From NCBI GenBank assembly GCA_963797635.1, contig CAWCPZ010000008.1, positions 124,001 through 188,000 on the forward strand: 64,000 nucleotides of DNA, written 5' to 3'. The stretch is from JAOUEA01 sp963797635. GTDB lineage: Bacteria; Actinomycetota; UBA4738; HRBIN12. The notes under the pieces are model-generated. The model saw only the letters and a list, made by a program, of their open reading frames with translations. It searched no databases and was not told the DNA's origin. A program made the position numbers and the translations under genes. Numbering within the stretch: the first letter of the stretch is position 1; the number at the start of each line of letters is the position of its first letter. Shown here piece after piece: positions 20,551-28,975 of this stretch.

Positions 20551-21768
20551 GTGGGCGAAGGATCGCGTCAGGAGCTGGCTCGCCGGGCAGGGATCCGGGT
20601 CGAGGACATCGACCGGCTGGTCGAGTTCGGATTGGTGCGGCCGGATCCCGCGGGTGGCTTCGTCCCGAGCGATGTCCGCAAGGCCCGATGGATCAGCACC
20701 CTCGAACGGGCGGGGATCCCGCTCGACGGCATGGCGAAGGCCGTGGAGTCCGGCGCGCTCTCGTTCGACTTCCTCGCTACCGGGGCCTTCGATCGGTTCG
20801 ACGGGCACATCGCGACGACGTTCCGAGAGCTCAGCGAGGAGTCCGGCGTCCCGCTCGAACTCCTGAAGGCCGTGCGTGGGGCCGCGGGCTACGCCGAACC
20901 GTCGCCGGACGACCAGGTCCGCGAGTACGAGTTGGCCGTGGTCCCGTTGCTCCGGCTCCAGGTCTCGGCCGGGTTCCGGCCGGCGGTGATCGAAGGGTGG
21001 CTTCGGGCCGGCGGCGACAGCCTTCGACGGATCGTGGAGACCGAGGCGGAGGCGTGGCGGTCCGAAGTCGCAGAGCCGCTCCTTCAGAAGGAGTCCGAGC
21101 GCGAGATGCTCGACGACCAGGCCGATCTGGGAGCACGGGTCGCGCCGCTGACCGAACAGGCGCTCATCGCGCTCTACCGGGGACAGCAGGAGCACGCCTG
21201 GCTGCAGGGCGCCGTCGAAACCGTCGAGGCGGCGCTCGAAGGCCAGGGTCTGCTCGACCGGCTCCACCGCGCGCCGGCGATGTGCTTCCTCGACATCACC
21301 GGCTACACGCGGCTCACCGAGGAACGGGGTGACGCGGCTGCGGCCGACCTGGCCACGAGGCTGTCAACCGTCGTGCGCAGATCGTCCATGGAACACGGGG
21401 GCAAGGCGGTGAAATGGCTCGGGGACGGGGTGATGTTCTACTTCCGCGATCCGGGCGGTGGCGTGCTCGGGGCGCTCGACATGGTCGAGGAGGTGAACCG
21501 GCACGACCTCCCGCCCGCCCACGTGGGGATCCATGCCGGTCCGGTGATCTTCCAGGAGGGCGACTACTACGGTCGCACGGTCAACATCGCCGCCCGGATC
21601 GCCGATCACGCCGGGCCGGGCGAGGTGCTCGTGACCCGGGAGGTGGTGGAGGCGTCGGCAGGACTGCCGGTGACGTTCACGCCGACCGCCCCGGTGGAGC
21701 TGAAGGGTGTCTCAGGTCCCCTCTCCCTCCACCGGGTCAGCCGCGTCCGCTCGACTCACACGTCGTAG
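20551..21768 (+). CDS. Class III adenylate cyclase with N-terminal regulatory domain
   Basis: 405 residues. The C-terminal cyclase domain (~245-400) has all determinants in one chain: LDITGY and LGDGVMFYF (metal aspartates), GKAVKW, and VNIAARI (Asn/Arg), so a homodimer would carry two active sites. The N-terminal ~230 residues begin with an HTH-like segment (RAGIRVEDIDRLVEFGLVRP, KARWISTLERAGI) and continue all-helical. This is similar in length and position to the autoinhibitory regions of mycobacterial holo-cyclases such as Rv1264. The GTG is preceded by a short leader. The 3' end overlaps glnA, on the other strand, by 13 bp. Confidence 0.88.
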   Translation: MGEGSRQELARRAGIRVEDIDRLVEFGLVRPDPAGGFVPSDVRKARWISTLERAGIPLDGMAKAVESGALSFDFLATGAFDRFDGHIATTFRELSEESGVPLELLKAVRGAAGYAEPSPDDQVREYELAVVPLLRLQVSAGFRPAVIEGWLRAGGDSLRRIVETEAEAWRSEVAEPLLQKESEREMLDDQADLGARVAPLTEQALIALYRGQQEHAWLQGAVETVEAALEGQGLLDRLHRAPAMCFLDITGYTRLTEERGDAAAADLATRLSTVVRRSSMEHGGKAVKWLGDGVMFYFRDPGGGVLGALDMVEEVNRHDLPPAHVGIHAGPVIFQEGDYYGRTVNIAARIADHAGPGEVLVTREVVEASAGLPVTFTPTAPVELKGVSGPLSLHRVSRVRSTHTS

Positions 21769-23177
21769 TACAGGCCGAACTCGTACGGGTGCGGCCGCAG
21801 GGCCACCGCGTCGTGCTCCTCGATCCGCTTGTACTCGATCCAGGTGTCGATCACGTCCTGGGTGAACACGCCACCCTCGAGCAGCCACTGGTGGTCGGCC
21901 TCCAGCTCGCCCAGCACCTCGAGCAGCGAACCCGGCACCTGCTTCACGGCCGCGTGCTCCTCGGGCGGCAGGTCGTACAGGTCCTTGTCGATCGGGTCCG
22001 GCGGCTCGATCTTGTTCTTGATGCCGTCGATCCCCGCCATGAGCATCGCGCTGAACGCCAGGTACGGGTTGCACGACGGGTCCGGCGTGCGGAACTCCAG
22101 GCGCTTGGCGGCCGGGCTCTTCGACCCCAGCGGGATCCGAACGCAGGCGCTGCGGTTCCGCTGGCTGTACACCAGCTTGATCGGCGCCTCGTAGCCGGGC
22201 ACCAGCCGACGGTAGGAGTTCGTCGTCGGGTTCGTGAACGCCAGGAGCGACGGTGCGTGGGCGATCAGCCCGCCGATGTACCAGCGCGCGGCGTCGCTGA
22301 TGCCGCCGTAGCCCACCTCGTCCCAGAACAGGTTCTCGTCGCCGGTCCACAGCGACTGGTGGGTGTGCATGCCCGACCCGTTGTCCATGAACAGCGGCTT
22401 GGGCATGAAGGTCACGGTCTTGCCGGCCTGGTACGCCGTGTTCTTGACCACGTACTTGTACTTCATGACGTTGTCCGCCGTGGTCAGCAGCGTGTCGTAG
22501 CGCATGTCGATCTCGGCCTGGCCCGCGGTGCCGACCTCGTGGTGGTGCACCTCGATCGTGAGGCCCACCTTCTCCAGGTTCAGCACCATGTCGGTGCGCA
22601 GGTCCTGGTACTTGTCCATCGGGGGAAGCGCGAAGTACCCGCCCTTGTAGCGCGGCTTGTAGCCCAGGTTGCCGCCGGTCTCTTCCTTGCCGGTCTGCCA
22701 GGCGCCCGCCACCGAGTCCACGTGGTAGTAGCCCTCGAACTCGTTCTGGTCGTAGCGGATCGAGTCGAAGATGTAGAACTCGGCCTCGGGCCCCCAGTAC
22801 GAACGATCGGCGATGCCGGTCTGCTTCAGGTACAGCTCGGCCTTCTTCGCGATGTTGCGGGGGTCGCGCGAATAGTCCTCGCCGGTCACCGGGTCCTTCA
22901 CGAAGCACGTGATGTTCATGGTGGGGTGCTTGGTGAACGGATCCATGAACGCGGTGTCGCAGTCGGGCATCAACAGCATGTCCGACTCCTGGATCTCCTG
23001 GAACCCGCGGATCGAGCTGCCGTCGAACGGCTGGCCCTCGGTGAGCTTCTCCTCGGTGAGCTCATGCACCGGCACCGACAGGTGCTGGACCTGACCCGGC
23101 AGGTCCGTGAAGCGGAAGTCCACGATCTGGGCTCCCTGTTCCTTCGCCATCGCGATGACGTCCTTCGGTGTTGCCAC
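21756..23177 (-). CDS. glnA: Glutamine synthetase type I-beta, the adenylylated form
   Basis: 473 residues, complete, the main ammonium-assimilating enzyme. Motifs: QPFDGSSIRGF, GPEAEFYIFD, HHEVGTAGQAEID, NGSGMHTHQSLW, RLEFRTPDPSCNPYLAFSAM, and the adenylylation loop KDLYDLPPEE, whose Tyr is the site modified by GlnE (encoded at 8574-11256). The I-beta insertion and length separate it from the shorter copy at 7151. A triple GlnR-like half-site array lies 61-87 bp upstream. The GGGGGAAGG just ahead of the ATG is a strong ribosome site. Confidence 0.97.
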   Translation of the reverse strand: MATPKDVIAMAKEQGAQIVDFRFTDLPGQVQHLSVPVHELTEEKLTEGQPFDGSSIRGFQEIQESDMLLMPDCDTAFMDPFTKHPTMNITCFVKDPVTGEDYSRDPRNIAKKAELYLKQTGIADRSYWGPEAEFYIFDSIRYDQNEFEGYYHVDSVAGAWQTGKEETGGNLGYKPRYKGGYFALPPMDKYQDLRTDMVLNLEKVGLTIEVHHHEVGTAGQAEIDMRYDTLLTTADNVMKYKYVVKNTAYQAGKTVTFMPKPLFMDNGSGMHTHQSLWTGDENLFWDEVGYGGISDAARWYIGGLIAHAPSLLAFTNPTTNSYRRLVPGYEAPIKLVYSQRNRSACVRIPLGSKSPAAKRLEFRTPDPSCNPYLAFSAMLMAGIDGIKNKIEPPDPIDKDLYDLPPEEHAAVKQVPGSLLEVLGELEADHQWLLEGGVFTQDVIDTWIEYKRIEEHDAVALRPHPYEFGLYYDV

Positions 23178-23237
23178 GCCTTCCCCCTTGCCTCGACCGA
23201 CGTTCTGCCAAGGCTAGGAGCCGAACAGCGGCGACCT

Positions 23238-23264
23238 GTTACCTCGGCGTTAACTCTGCGTTAC
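23238..23264. promoter_or_regulatory. Candidate GlnR operator upstream of glnA
   Basis: Three half-sites at exact 11-bp steps: GTTAC (23238), GTTAA (23249) and GTTAC (23260), separated by 6 bp each. Read toward glnA this is GTAAC-N6-TTAAC-N6-GTAAC, a close match to the GlnR consensus of alternating gTnAC and GnAAC sites. It is AT-rich in a GC-rich gap and lies between glnA and the divergent small acidic gene. A GlnR-like regulator is encoded 1.8 kb away. Confidence 0.6.
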
Positions 23265-23371
23265 GAGCCGTCGATCGCTCCCATCCGTCGGCGCCGGCCG
23301 GGCTACGGTTCGGCCCGACGGGTGCCGATACGGCGGGTTCACGTTGGCCGCGATGCGAGAGGGAGGGCGGC

Positions 23372-23503
23372 ATGGACGAACGGCTCGCAGCCCACGACGA
23401 TCCCCAAGACTGGGACCTTCCGGATTGGTTGTTCGACGACGAGGGCGAGATGATCCGCGAGGTCGAAGACACCGAGGACGACCGCTTCGCCGACGCCTCC
23501 TGA
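23372..23503 (+). CDS. Very acidic 43-residue protein divergent from glnA
   Basis: MDERLAAHDDPQDWDLPDW... ending ...DRFADAS; nearly half the residues are Asp or Glu. GGGAGGG lies 6 nt before the ATG, and the gene is followed by a clean hairpin terminator, so it is probably a real single-gene unit. It is divergent from glnA and shares the GlnR-box region, which makes a link to nitrogen control possible but unproven. No family recognised. Small acidic proteins can be inhibitors of a partner enzyme. Confidence 0.6.
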   Translation: MDERLAAHDDPQDWDLPDWLFDDEGEMIREVEDTEDDRFADAS

Positions 23504-23516
23504 GCCTGCGATAGGC

Positions 23517-23557
23517 GAACGGCCCCCGAGCCCGAGGGGGTGGGCGAGGGGCCGTTC
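23517..23557 (+). terminator. Hairpin terminator after the small acidic gene
   Basis: Perfect 10-bp arms GAACGGCCCC (23517-23526) and GGGGCCGTTC (23548-23557), with a G-rich 21-nt loop that can itself pair partly. It starts 14 nt after the stop codon. Confidence 0.7.
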
Positions 23558-23636
23558 TGGGTTGAGCTTGCCGGCTCGCGTCGACGCGACGGGTGCGGGC
23601 CACGAAGCGCCGACGCGAGCCGGGTGAACGGAAGGC

Positions 23637-25047
23637 TCAGGGCGCGAGACCGAGGGGGATGAGTCCCGAGAGCGGGACGAGCATCGCGCCTTCGTGCTCT
23701 CCGTTCATGCCCAGGACATCGGCCGCGAAGCGCTCTACAGCGCAGAGCCCGTGTGGGTCATTTCGGGGGTGACGCCGACGTGCTAGGTCGTGGGTCCTGG
23801 ACCGTTCGGTCCCGGTGCGCCGGCCGCCGCCCGTGGCCAGATGCCGGGTGACGGCGCCGGCCACGATCGCGGCGTCCTCGCCCACGCCACAGAGCAGCGA
23901 CGACTTGCGGGTACGCAGGAAATGCACGCCCACGAAGAACAGCCCGGGGACGGCGGTGCTGGCTCCGTCGACCTGTGCCGGGAAGCCCATCGGATCGAAC
24001 CCACCGGCCACGTGGACCCAGGAGTAGTCGGGGCGGAATCCCCCCGAGAAGATGATGGTGCCGATCGACCGTGCGTCTGAGGGCCGGCGACGGGTCCTCC
24101 ACGAACGGTGCCGGCTCGGGCAGGTCCGGAGCCTCGAGGCCGCGTTCGGCGCAGAACCGCTCGACCAATCGGGAGAAGTCGCGGTAGCGCGCATCTCCCC
24201 ACTCGATGCTCTCGGCGAGGTCGTCGAGGAACCGCAGCCGTCCGTCCTCGGCGCCCGCGAAGCGCCCCGCCAGGGTGACGCCTTTGGCCTGCAGCGCCCG
24301 TGGGTGCAGGTCGTGGCCGCCGTCGACCCCGCTGGCGGTGAGGTTGGCGGCGAGCCTGGCCGCCGGGGTGGGCAGGGTCTCGACCGTCTCCGACATGAAC
24401 CCCGTCTCCAGCACCCACCAGAACACGTCGTGGTCGCCGATCCGTCGAGGGACCCACGGGGCCCTGCCGCACGACAGGATCACCGACCGACCGGCGTCGA
24501 CGAGGTCCTCGGCGATCTGGCACCCGGATTGCCCGCTTCCCACGACGAGCACGTCGCCATCGGGCACCATCGCCGGGTTCCGATAGGCACGGGTGTCGAG
24601 CATCGTCACGTGTGCGGGCAGGCCGTCGGTCCCGGGCGGGGAGAGCGCCCGCTGGTAGGCGCCGGTGCACACCACCACGCTGCGCGCCGACATCGGACCG
24701 TCCGACGTGGAGAGCTCGAACCCTTCGCCGCGGGGCTCCAGGGCTTGCACCTCAACGCCTTCGAGGACGGGAGCGTCCATCTCCGCTCGATAGCGCTCGA
24801 GGTGGGCAACCATCTCGGCTCGCGACGCGAAGGCGTCCGGCTCGGGACCGCCGTAGGGCAGCCCCGGCAACCTCACGCTCCAGTTCGGGGTGTTCAGCCG
24901 GAAGTTGTCCCACAGGCCCGCCCACGACGCGCCGATCCGGTCACGCTCCAGGACGAGGTGGTCGATCCCGGCCAACCCCAGCTCGCGACTGGTGGCCAGC
25001 CCCGCCTGCCCGCCGCCGATCACGATGACGTCGGCGCGCGTCGGCAT
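23637..25047 (-). CDS. FAD-dependent monooxygenase/oxidoreductase of the flavin-containing family (frameshift near 24085)
   Basis: Two-dinucleotide-binding flavoprotein. GGGQAGLA near residue 12 (FAD site), WAGLWDNFRLNTPNWSVRLPG, then VVGSGQSGCQIAEDL near 168 (NAD(P)H site). In the shifted frame: SGGFRPDYSWVHV...GLFFVGVHFLRTRKSSLLCGVGEDAAIVA, typical of the C-terminal end of the family. The exact 3' end is unclear: after ...TRHLATGGG the open frame runs on to 23637 with unconvincing sequence, and a second shift near 23820 ending at 23783 is possible. The substrate could be N-, S- or a Baeyer-Villiger type; the sequence does not decide. Confidence 0.82.
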
Positions 25048-25060
25048 CGACGGTCCGACC

Positions 25061-25725
25061 TCAGTCGGGGTCGGCGGCCCGGTAGCCGACGCTCCGAACG
25101 GTCTCGATCAGGTGCTCGTGCTCGGGTCCGAGCTTGGCTCGCAGCCGCCGCACGTGCACGTCCACGGTGCGCGTGCCGCCGTAGAAGTCGTAGCCCCAGA
25201 CCTCGCGCAAGCAGCGTCGGGCCGCGTGAACACTCGCCCGGGACTCGAGGCCAGGAACCGCAGCAGCTCGAACTCCTTGAACGTGAGATCCAGGGAGCGC
25301 CCGTTCGCGGTGACGCGGTAGGTCTCGGTGTCGAGCGCCAGCGCGCCGAGCCGGATCACCGACCCGTCGCCCGCGCCCGAGCGGCGCCGCAGCATCGCCA
25401 GGCGAACCCGCAACTCGCCCTCGGGCGCCCCCGGGTACACGAACTCGTCCGCGACCTCGTGCCAGGGGTAGCGCTCGAGCTGGTCCCGCTCGACGATCAG
25501 CATCGCCGGCACGCGGTCGTCGCGACCTCGCAGTTCCTGCAACACGCTCCATGCCTGCGCCGGGTTCTCGACGGCGTCGACCAGGACGGCGGTCGGGTCG
25601 AACCCGACGACGTGGTCGAGCGAGGCGAGCGACAGCGGCTCGAGCTTGAGGTCGGGGAGGAGGTCACCCAGCGCGGGCAGCGCCACGGTGGGGGAGCGAT
25701 CCGACAGCAACGCCAGGAAGGCCAC
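25061..25725 (-). CDS. glnR: GlnR-like orphan OmpR-family response regulator (frameshift near 25215)
   Basis: About 221 residues after correction of a +1 shift near 25215. The N-terminal receiver-like domain is degenerate: it has an AVLVDA strand with one Asp but no acidic pocket, as in GlnR, which works without phosphorylation. The C-terminal winged helix is highly characteristic: LDLTFKEFELLRFLASSPGR, then LREVWGYDFYGGTRTVDVHV, RRLRAKLGPEHEHLI and VRSVGYRA. GlnR activates or represses nitrogen genes in actinobacteria. Two GlnR-box-like elements lie in the window, at glnA2/glnE and glnA. No histidine kinase is adjacent, consistent with an orphan regulator. Confidence 0.8.
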
Positions 25726-25805
25726 GGTGTCTCCACGATTGCGAGTGGGAACGGTCGAACTCCACGATACCGGGTCGGCATCGGTGCCGGTAGGCTTGAC
25801 CTGCG

Positions 25806-26606
25806 ATGAAGACGGTTCAGGGCATCACCTCCCATCACTGGCGGGTGCCCGCGTATCCGTTCACGGTCACCACCCAGGACGGCGTCGAGATCGCCGGAAC
25901 CCGCCTGGGCGAACCCGGCGCCGACCTGCCGGCGATGATCCTGTCCCACGGCATGATCGGCTGGCACCGCAAGCCCAAGTTCGCGGTGTTCGCCGAGAAG
26001 CTCACGCCGTGGTTCGCGGTCTACGCCATGGACATGCGCGGACACGGCGAGAGCACCGGCGTCTGCGACTTCGGCGGCCTGGAGATCTACGACATCGAGG
26101 CCGTGCACCAGCGGGCACGCGCCGACGGGCACGAGCGCATCATCACCGTCGGTACCTCCATGGGCGGGATCGCCACGATCCGGCACGGCGCGCTGATCGG
26201 CGGCGTCGACGCGGTGGTCGGGATCTCGTCGTTGGCGTACTGGGATTGGCACGACGATGCCCACCCCAAGCTCCGTCGCAACATGCATACGAAGATCGGC
26301 ACGCCCGCCGGCCGGGCCGCGCTGCGCGCCTTCGGTGTCCGCATGCCCGAGCACTGGGACGAACCCGAATCGCCCGAAGAGGTGATCGGCAAGATCGCCC
26401 CCACGCCGGTGATCATCGTCCACGGCACCGACGACAAGCTGTTCCCTCCCTCGCACGCCCAGCGGCTGTTCGACGCCGCGGGCGAACCCAAACGGCTGCT
26501 GCTCGGCGAGGGCTTCGGCCACGCGGAGGACGGGCTCTCGCCCGCGTTCGCGAACAAGCTCGTCAGCGTGGTCCACGAATCGGTGGGCTGGGCATGGTCC
26601 GGGTGA
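25806..26606 (+). CDS. Alpha/beta-hydrolase
   Basis: 266 residues. Canonical alpha/beta-hydrolase features: oxyanion strand ILSHGMIGWHRK near residue 40, nucleophile elbow VGTSMGGIAT near residue 118 (Ser), an acidic residue in HGTDDKLFP near 205 and the catalytic His in GEGFGHAEDG near 240. The early HxxP-like DMRGHGES is also typical. It probably acts on an ester or similar substrate; no specificity can be read. It overlaps the next, MoaD-like gene by 13 nt and so is translationally coupled to it. Confidence 0.88.
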   Translation: MKTVQGITSHHWRVPAYPFTVTTQDGVEIAGTRLGEPGADLPAMILSHGMIGWHRKPKFAVFAEKLTPWFAVYAMDMRGHGESTGVCDFGGLEIYDIEAVHQRARADGHERIITVGTSMGGIATIRHGALIGGVDAVVGISSLAYWDWHDDAHPKLRRNMHTKIGTPAGRAALRAFGVRMPEHWDEPESPEEVIGKIAPTPVIIVHGTDDKLFPPSHAQRLFDAAGEPKRLLLGEGFGHAEDGLSPAFANKLVSVVHESVGWAWSG

Positions 26607-26833
26607 GGTTGTTCGCGGCCCTCCGCGAGCAGGCCGACGCCTCCCGGGTCGAAGCCTCCGGCCGCACGGTGGGCGAGGTGGTCGACCAGCTGTCCGAGCG
26701 CTACGGCGAGCGGTTCGCCTCGATCGCCGCCGTGGGGTCCTACGTCGTGAACGGCGAACGCGCGAGCCGGGACACGGTGATCGCCGAGGGCGACGAGGTC
26801 GCGCTGCTGCCGCCCGTGAGCGGCGGCCGCTGA
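26594..26833 (+). CDS. MoaD/ThiS-like beta-grasp sulfur-carrier protein with a GGR tail
   Basis: 79 residues. The fold pattern is that of MoaD: VRVRLFAALREQADAS, TVGEVVDQLSERYG, VNGERASRDTVIAEGDEVALLPPVSGG. In MoaD and ThiS the chain ends at the double glycine, which is adenylated and thiocarboxylated. Here one extra Arg follows (SGGR), so the carrier would need trimming, or does not work as a classical sulfur carrier. No molybdopterin or thiamine genes are adjacent. The ATG lies 13 nt inside the upstream hydrolase gene. Confidence 0.85.
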   Translation: MVRVRLFAALREQADASRVEASGRTVGEVVDQLSERYGERFASIAAVGSYVVNGERASRDTVIAEGDEVALLPPVSGGR

Positions 26834-26884
26834 GCGCCTCAGGGGCGCAGCGCTCACCAGGGTGTCTGTGCATACTGGCGCGTA

Positions 26885-27799
26885 GTGCGGTTCCAACATG
26901 TCCTGCTCATCGTCAACCCGGTCGCCCGGACGGTGTCCAAGCCAACGCTGGCCGTGATCGAGAAGGCGCTCTCCGCCGACTTCCGCCTCGAGGTGATCGA
27001 GACCAAGGAACGCGGCCACGCCAACGAGATCGCGGCGCAGGCGGTGCACGAGGGTGTGGACCTCGTCGTGGTCTTCTCGGGTGACGGCACGATCAACGAG
27101 GTCGTGAACGCGCTCGCCGGCACCGAGACCGCGCTCGGGGTGATCCCCGGGGGAGCCACGAACATCCTGGTGCGCGCGCTCGGCCTGCCGACGAACCCGG
27201 TCGATGCCACCGGCGTCCTGATCGGCAAAGCGCTCGACGACGGCGCGTTCCGCCTGCATCTGGGGCGAGCCGACGGCCGGTACTTCGCGGTGAACTGTGG
27301 CGCGGGGGTCGATGCCGCCGCCATGCACCGCATGGACACGAAGTTCCCGAGGACCAAGGCGAAGTTCGACCGGGTGGCGTTCCGCTCGGTGGCGTGGGAG
27401 CTGATGGTGGGCTACGCGGGCCGCATGCCCGACCTCGAGGTGGCGATCGATGACCGGCCGGCGACCCCGTCGTTGTCCGTCATGGTGGGACGCACCGACC
27501 CGTACACCTACTACAAGGACCGCGGGCTCCGGATGACGCCGCAGGCCTCGCTGGACAGCGGGCTCGACGTCCTGAGCATCCGCAAGCTCGCGCGGCGAAG
27601 CCTCCCGCGCATCGCGTGGCAGATCTTCGGGTCGGCGCGCCACGTGCAGGGCCGTGACATCGACTACGTGCACGACGCCTCACGCGTGGTGGTCACCTCC
27701 TCGGAGGAGTTCCCCGTGCAGGTCGACGGCGACTCGATGGGCGGGCGCACGCGGTTCGAGATCGAACTCGCGCGCGAGGCCCTCTGGGTCGTCGCGTAG
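26885..27799 (+). CDS. Diacylglycerol/lipid kinase family protein
   Basis: 304 residues, from a GTG. DAGK catalytic domain: LIVNPVARTVSKP at the N-terminus, the nucleotide-binding VFSGDGTINEVVNAL near residue 62, and LGVIPGGATNILVRALGLP near 82. The C-terminal half has the beta-sandwich fold (FAVNCGAGVDAAAMH, FPVQVDGDSM). Family members (YegS/DgkB/LCB5) phosphorylate diacylglycerol or related lipids, probably for phospholipid recycling at the membrane face. Lipid specificity is not readable. Confidence 0.92.
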   Translation: MRFQHVLLIVNPVARTVSKPTLAVIEKALSADFRLEVIETKERGHANEIAAQAVHEGVDLVVVFSGDGTINEVVNALAGTETALGVIPGGATNILVRALGLPTNPVDATGVLIGKALDDGAFRLHLGRADGRYFAVNCGAGVDAAAMHRMDTKFPRTKAKFDRVAFRSVAWELMVGYAGRMPDLEVAIDDRPATPSLSVMVGRTDPYTYYKDRGLRMTPQASLDSGLDVLSIRKLARRSLPRIAWQIFGSARHVQGRDIDYVHDASRVVVTSSEEFPVQVDGDSMGGRTRFEIELAREALWVVA

Positions 27800-28055
27800 C
27801 CCGCGCGCCGGGTAGGCATCCCCTGCATCCCGAAAGCGGTATCGGATGAGCTCGCACCCTGTGCGGATGTCCGCTATCGATCCTCGACGGACTGACATGC
27901 GAGATGGCTGGCTGCGGGGACGAGGTCCCTCTGCCTATCCCACTTGCGGCATGCAACGAGGGTCGCCGACGCCTTCAGCGGAACGCATCTCAGTTCCGGT
28001 ATAAAGCCTGCCGCCCGATCTAGGGAACTCGACCCTCAGCGCCCGCCCCGTCGCC

Positions 28056-28805
28056 TCAGGCTTCGTCGAGGGTGATCCGACGCTGCTGCGCCGCTTCGCG
28101 CTCGTGGATCCCGCACTCCCACTTCGCACGTCCCGCCCACCGGCCGGCGCGTTCGGGCTCACCCTCGAAGCGCAGCCGGGTGCACGGCGCGCAGCCGATC
28201 GAGGTGTACCCGAGGTCGTAGAGCGGGTTGTGCGGAAGGTCGTGCTCGCGCAGGTAGTCCCACACCTGATCGTGGGTCCAGTTCGCCATCGGGTTCACCT
28301 TCACGATCCAGCGGCCGGGCTCGAGCTCGTACTGCTCCACGAACGGCGCGTTCGCTCGCGTCGGTGACGAGTCGCGACGGAACGCCGTCACCCACGCGTC
28401 CAGGTCGCGGAGCGCCTGGAACATCGGCTGCACCTTGTTGAGGTCGCAGCACCGTTCGGGGTCGCGCTCGTAGAGCCGCTCGCCCAGTTCCTCGGACTGG
28501 CGCGCGACCGTGTACTCGCCGTACAGGTCGAGCACGTTCAGCCCGAGCTGGTCGGTGAGCTGCTCCTTGAACGCGAGCGTCTCGGCGAACTGGTAGCCGG
28601 TCTCCAGGAACAGGATGGGCACGTCGGGCATGATCGAGGTGGCCATGTGGATCGTGATGGTGCCCTCGGTCTGGAACGCCGACGCGATCGCGATCCGCGG
28701 GAACGCCGCCGTTTCCAGCGCCCACGTCAGGATCTCGCGCGGGTGCGCGTCTTCGAACGCCAGGTTGAGGGCGACGAGCTCGTCGTCGGGGAGCAGGGTG
28801 TGCAA
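28056..28805 (-). CDS. cysH: Adenylyl-sulfate (APS) reductase CysH
   Basis: 249 residues from a TTG at 28805, chosen because GGAAAGG lies 5 nt upstream and conserved sequence starts there; the frame is open to 28973 but unlike the family. It reduces adenylyl-sulfate to sulfite. The PP-loop part has IASAFQTEGTITIHM. The [4Fe-4S] cysteines are present as ERCCDLNKVQP and IGCAPCTR, which marks APS rather than PAPS reductases. The redox Cys is in ECGIHE near the C-terminus. It is divergent from sat, the preceding step, so the pair forms the core of assimilatory sulfate reduction. Confidence 0.92.
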   Translation of the reverse strand: MHTLLPDDELVALNLAFEDAHPREILTWALETAAFPRIAIASAFQTEGTITIHMATSIMPDVPILFLETGYQFAETLAFKEQLTDQLGLNVLDLYGEYTVARQSEELGERLYERDPERCCDLNKVQPMFQALRDLDAWVTAFRRDSSPTRANAPFVEQYELEPGRWIVKVNPMANWTHDQVWDYLREHDLPHNPLYDLGYTSIGCAPCTRLRFEGEPERAGRWAGRAKWECGIHEREAAQQRRITLDEA

Positions 28806-28975
28806 GGAGGCCTTTCCACGCTCGGGTCCCGCTCGGGTCGGGCGAGCATACCGCAGCCCTTTCGCACTCGCCGACGGGGCTTCGTCCCCGCCGTTTCCGT
28901 ACACTGGCGCCGCGCGGCTGCTGGAGCGCCCGCGCGCGAAACCCCCCGGAACCACGTCTGAAGGAGTCGACACGC

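Noticed and set aside
25805..26833. MoaD-like gene as evidence for a molybdenum cofactor cluster
   Set aside because: No other moa, mob or moe gene is adjacent, and the C-terminal GGR is atypical.
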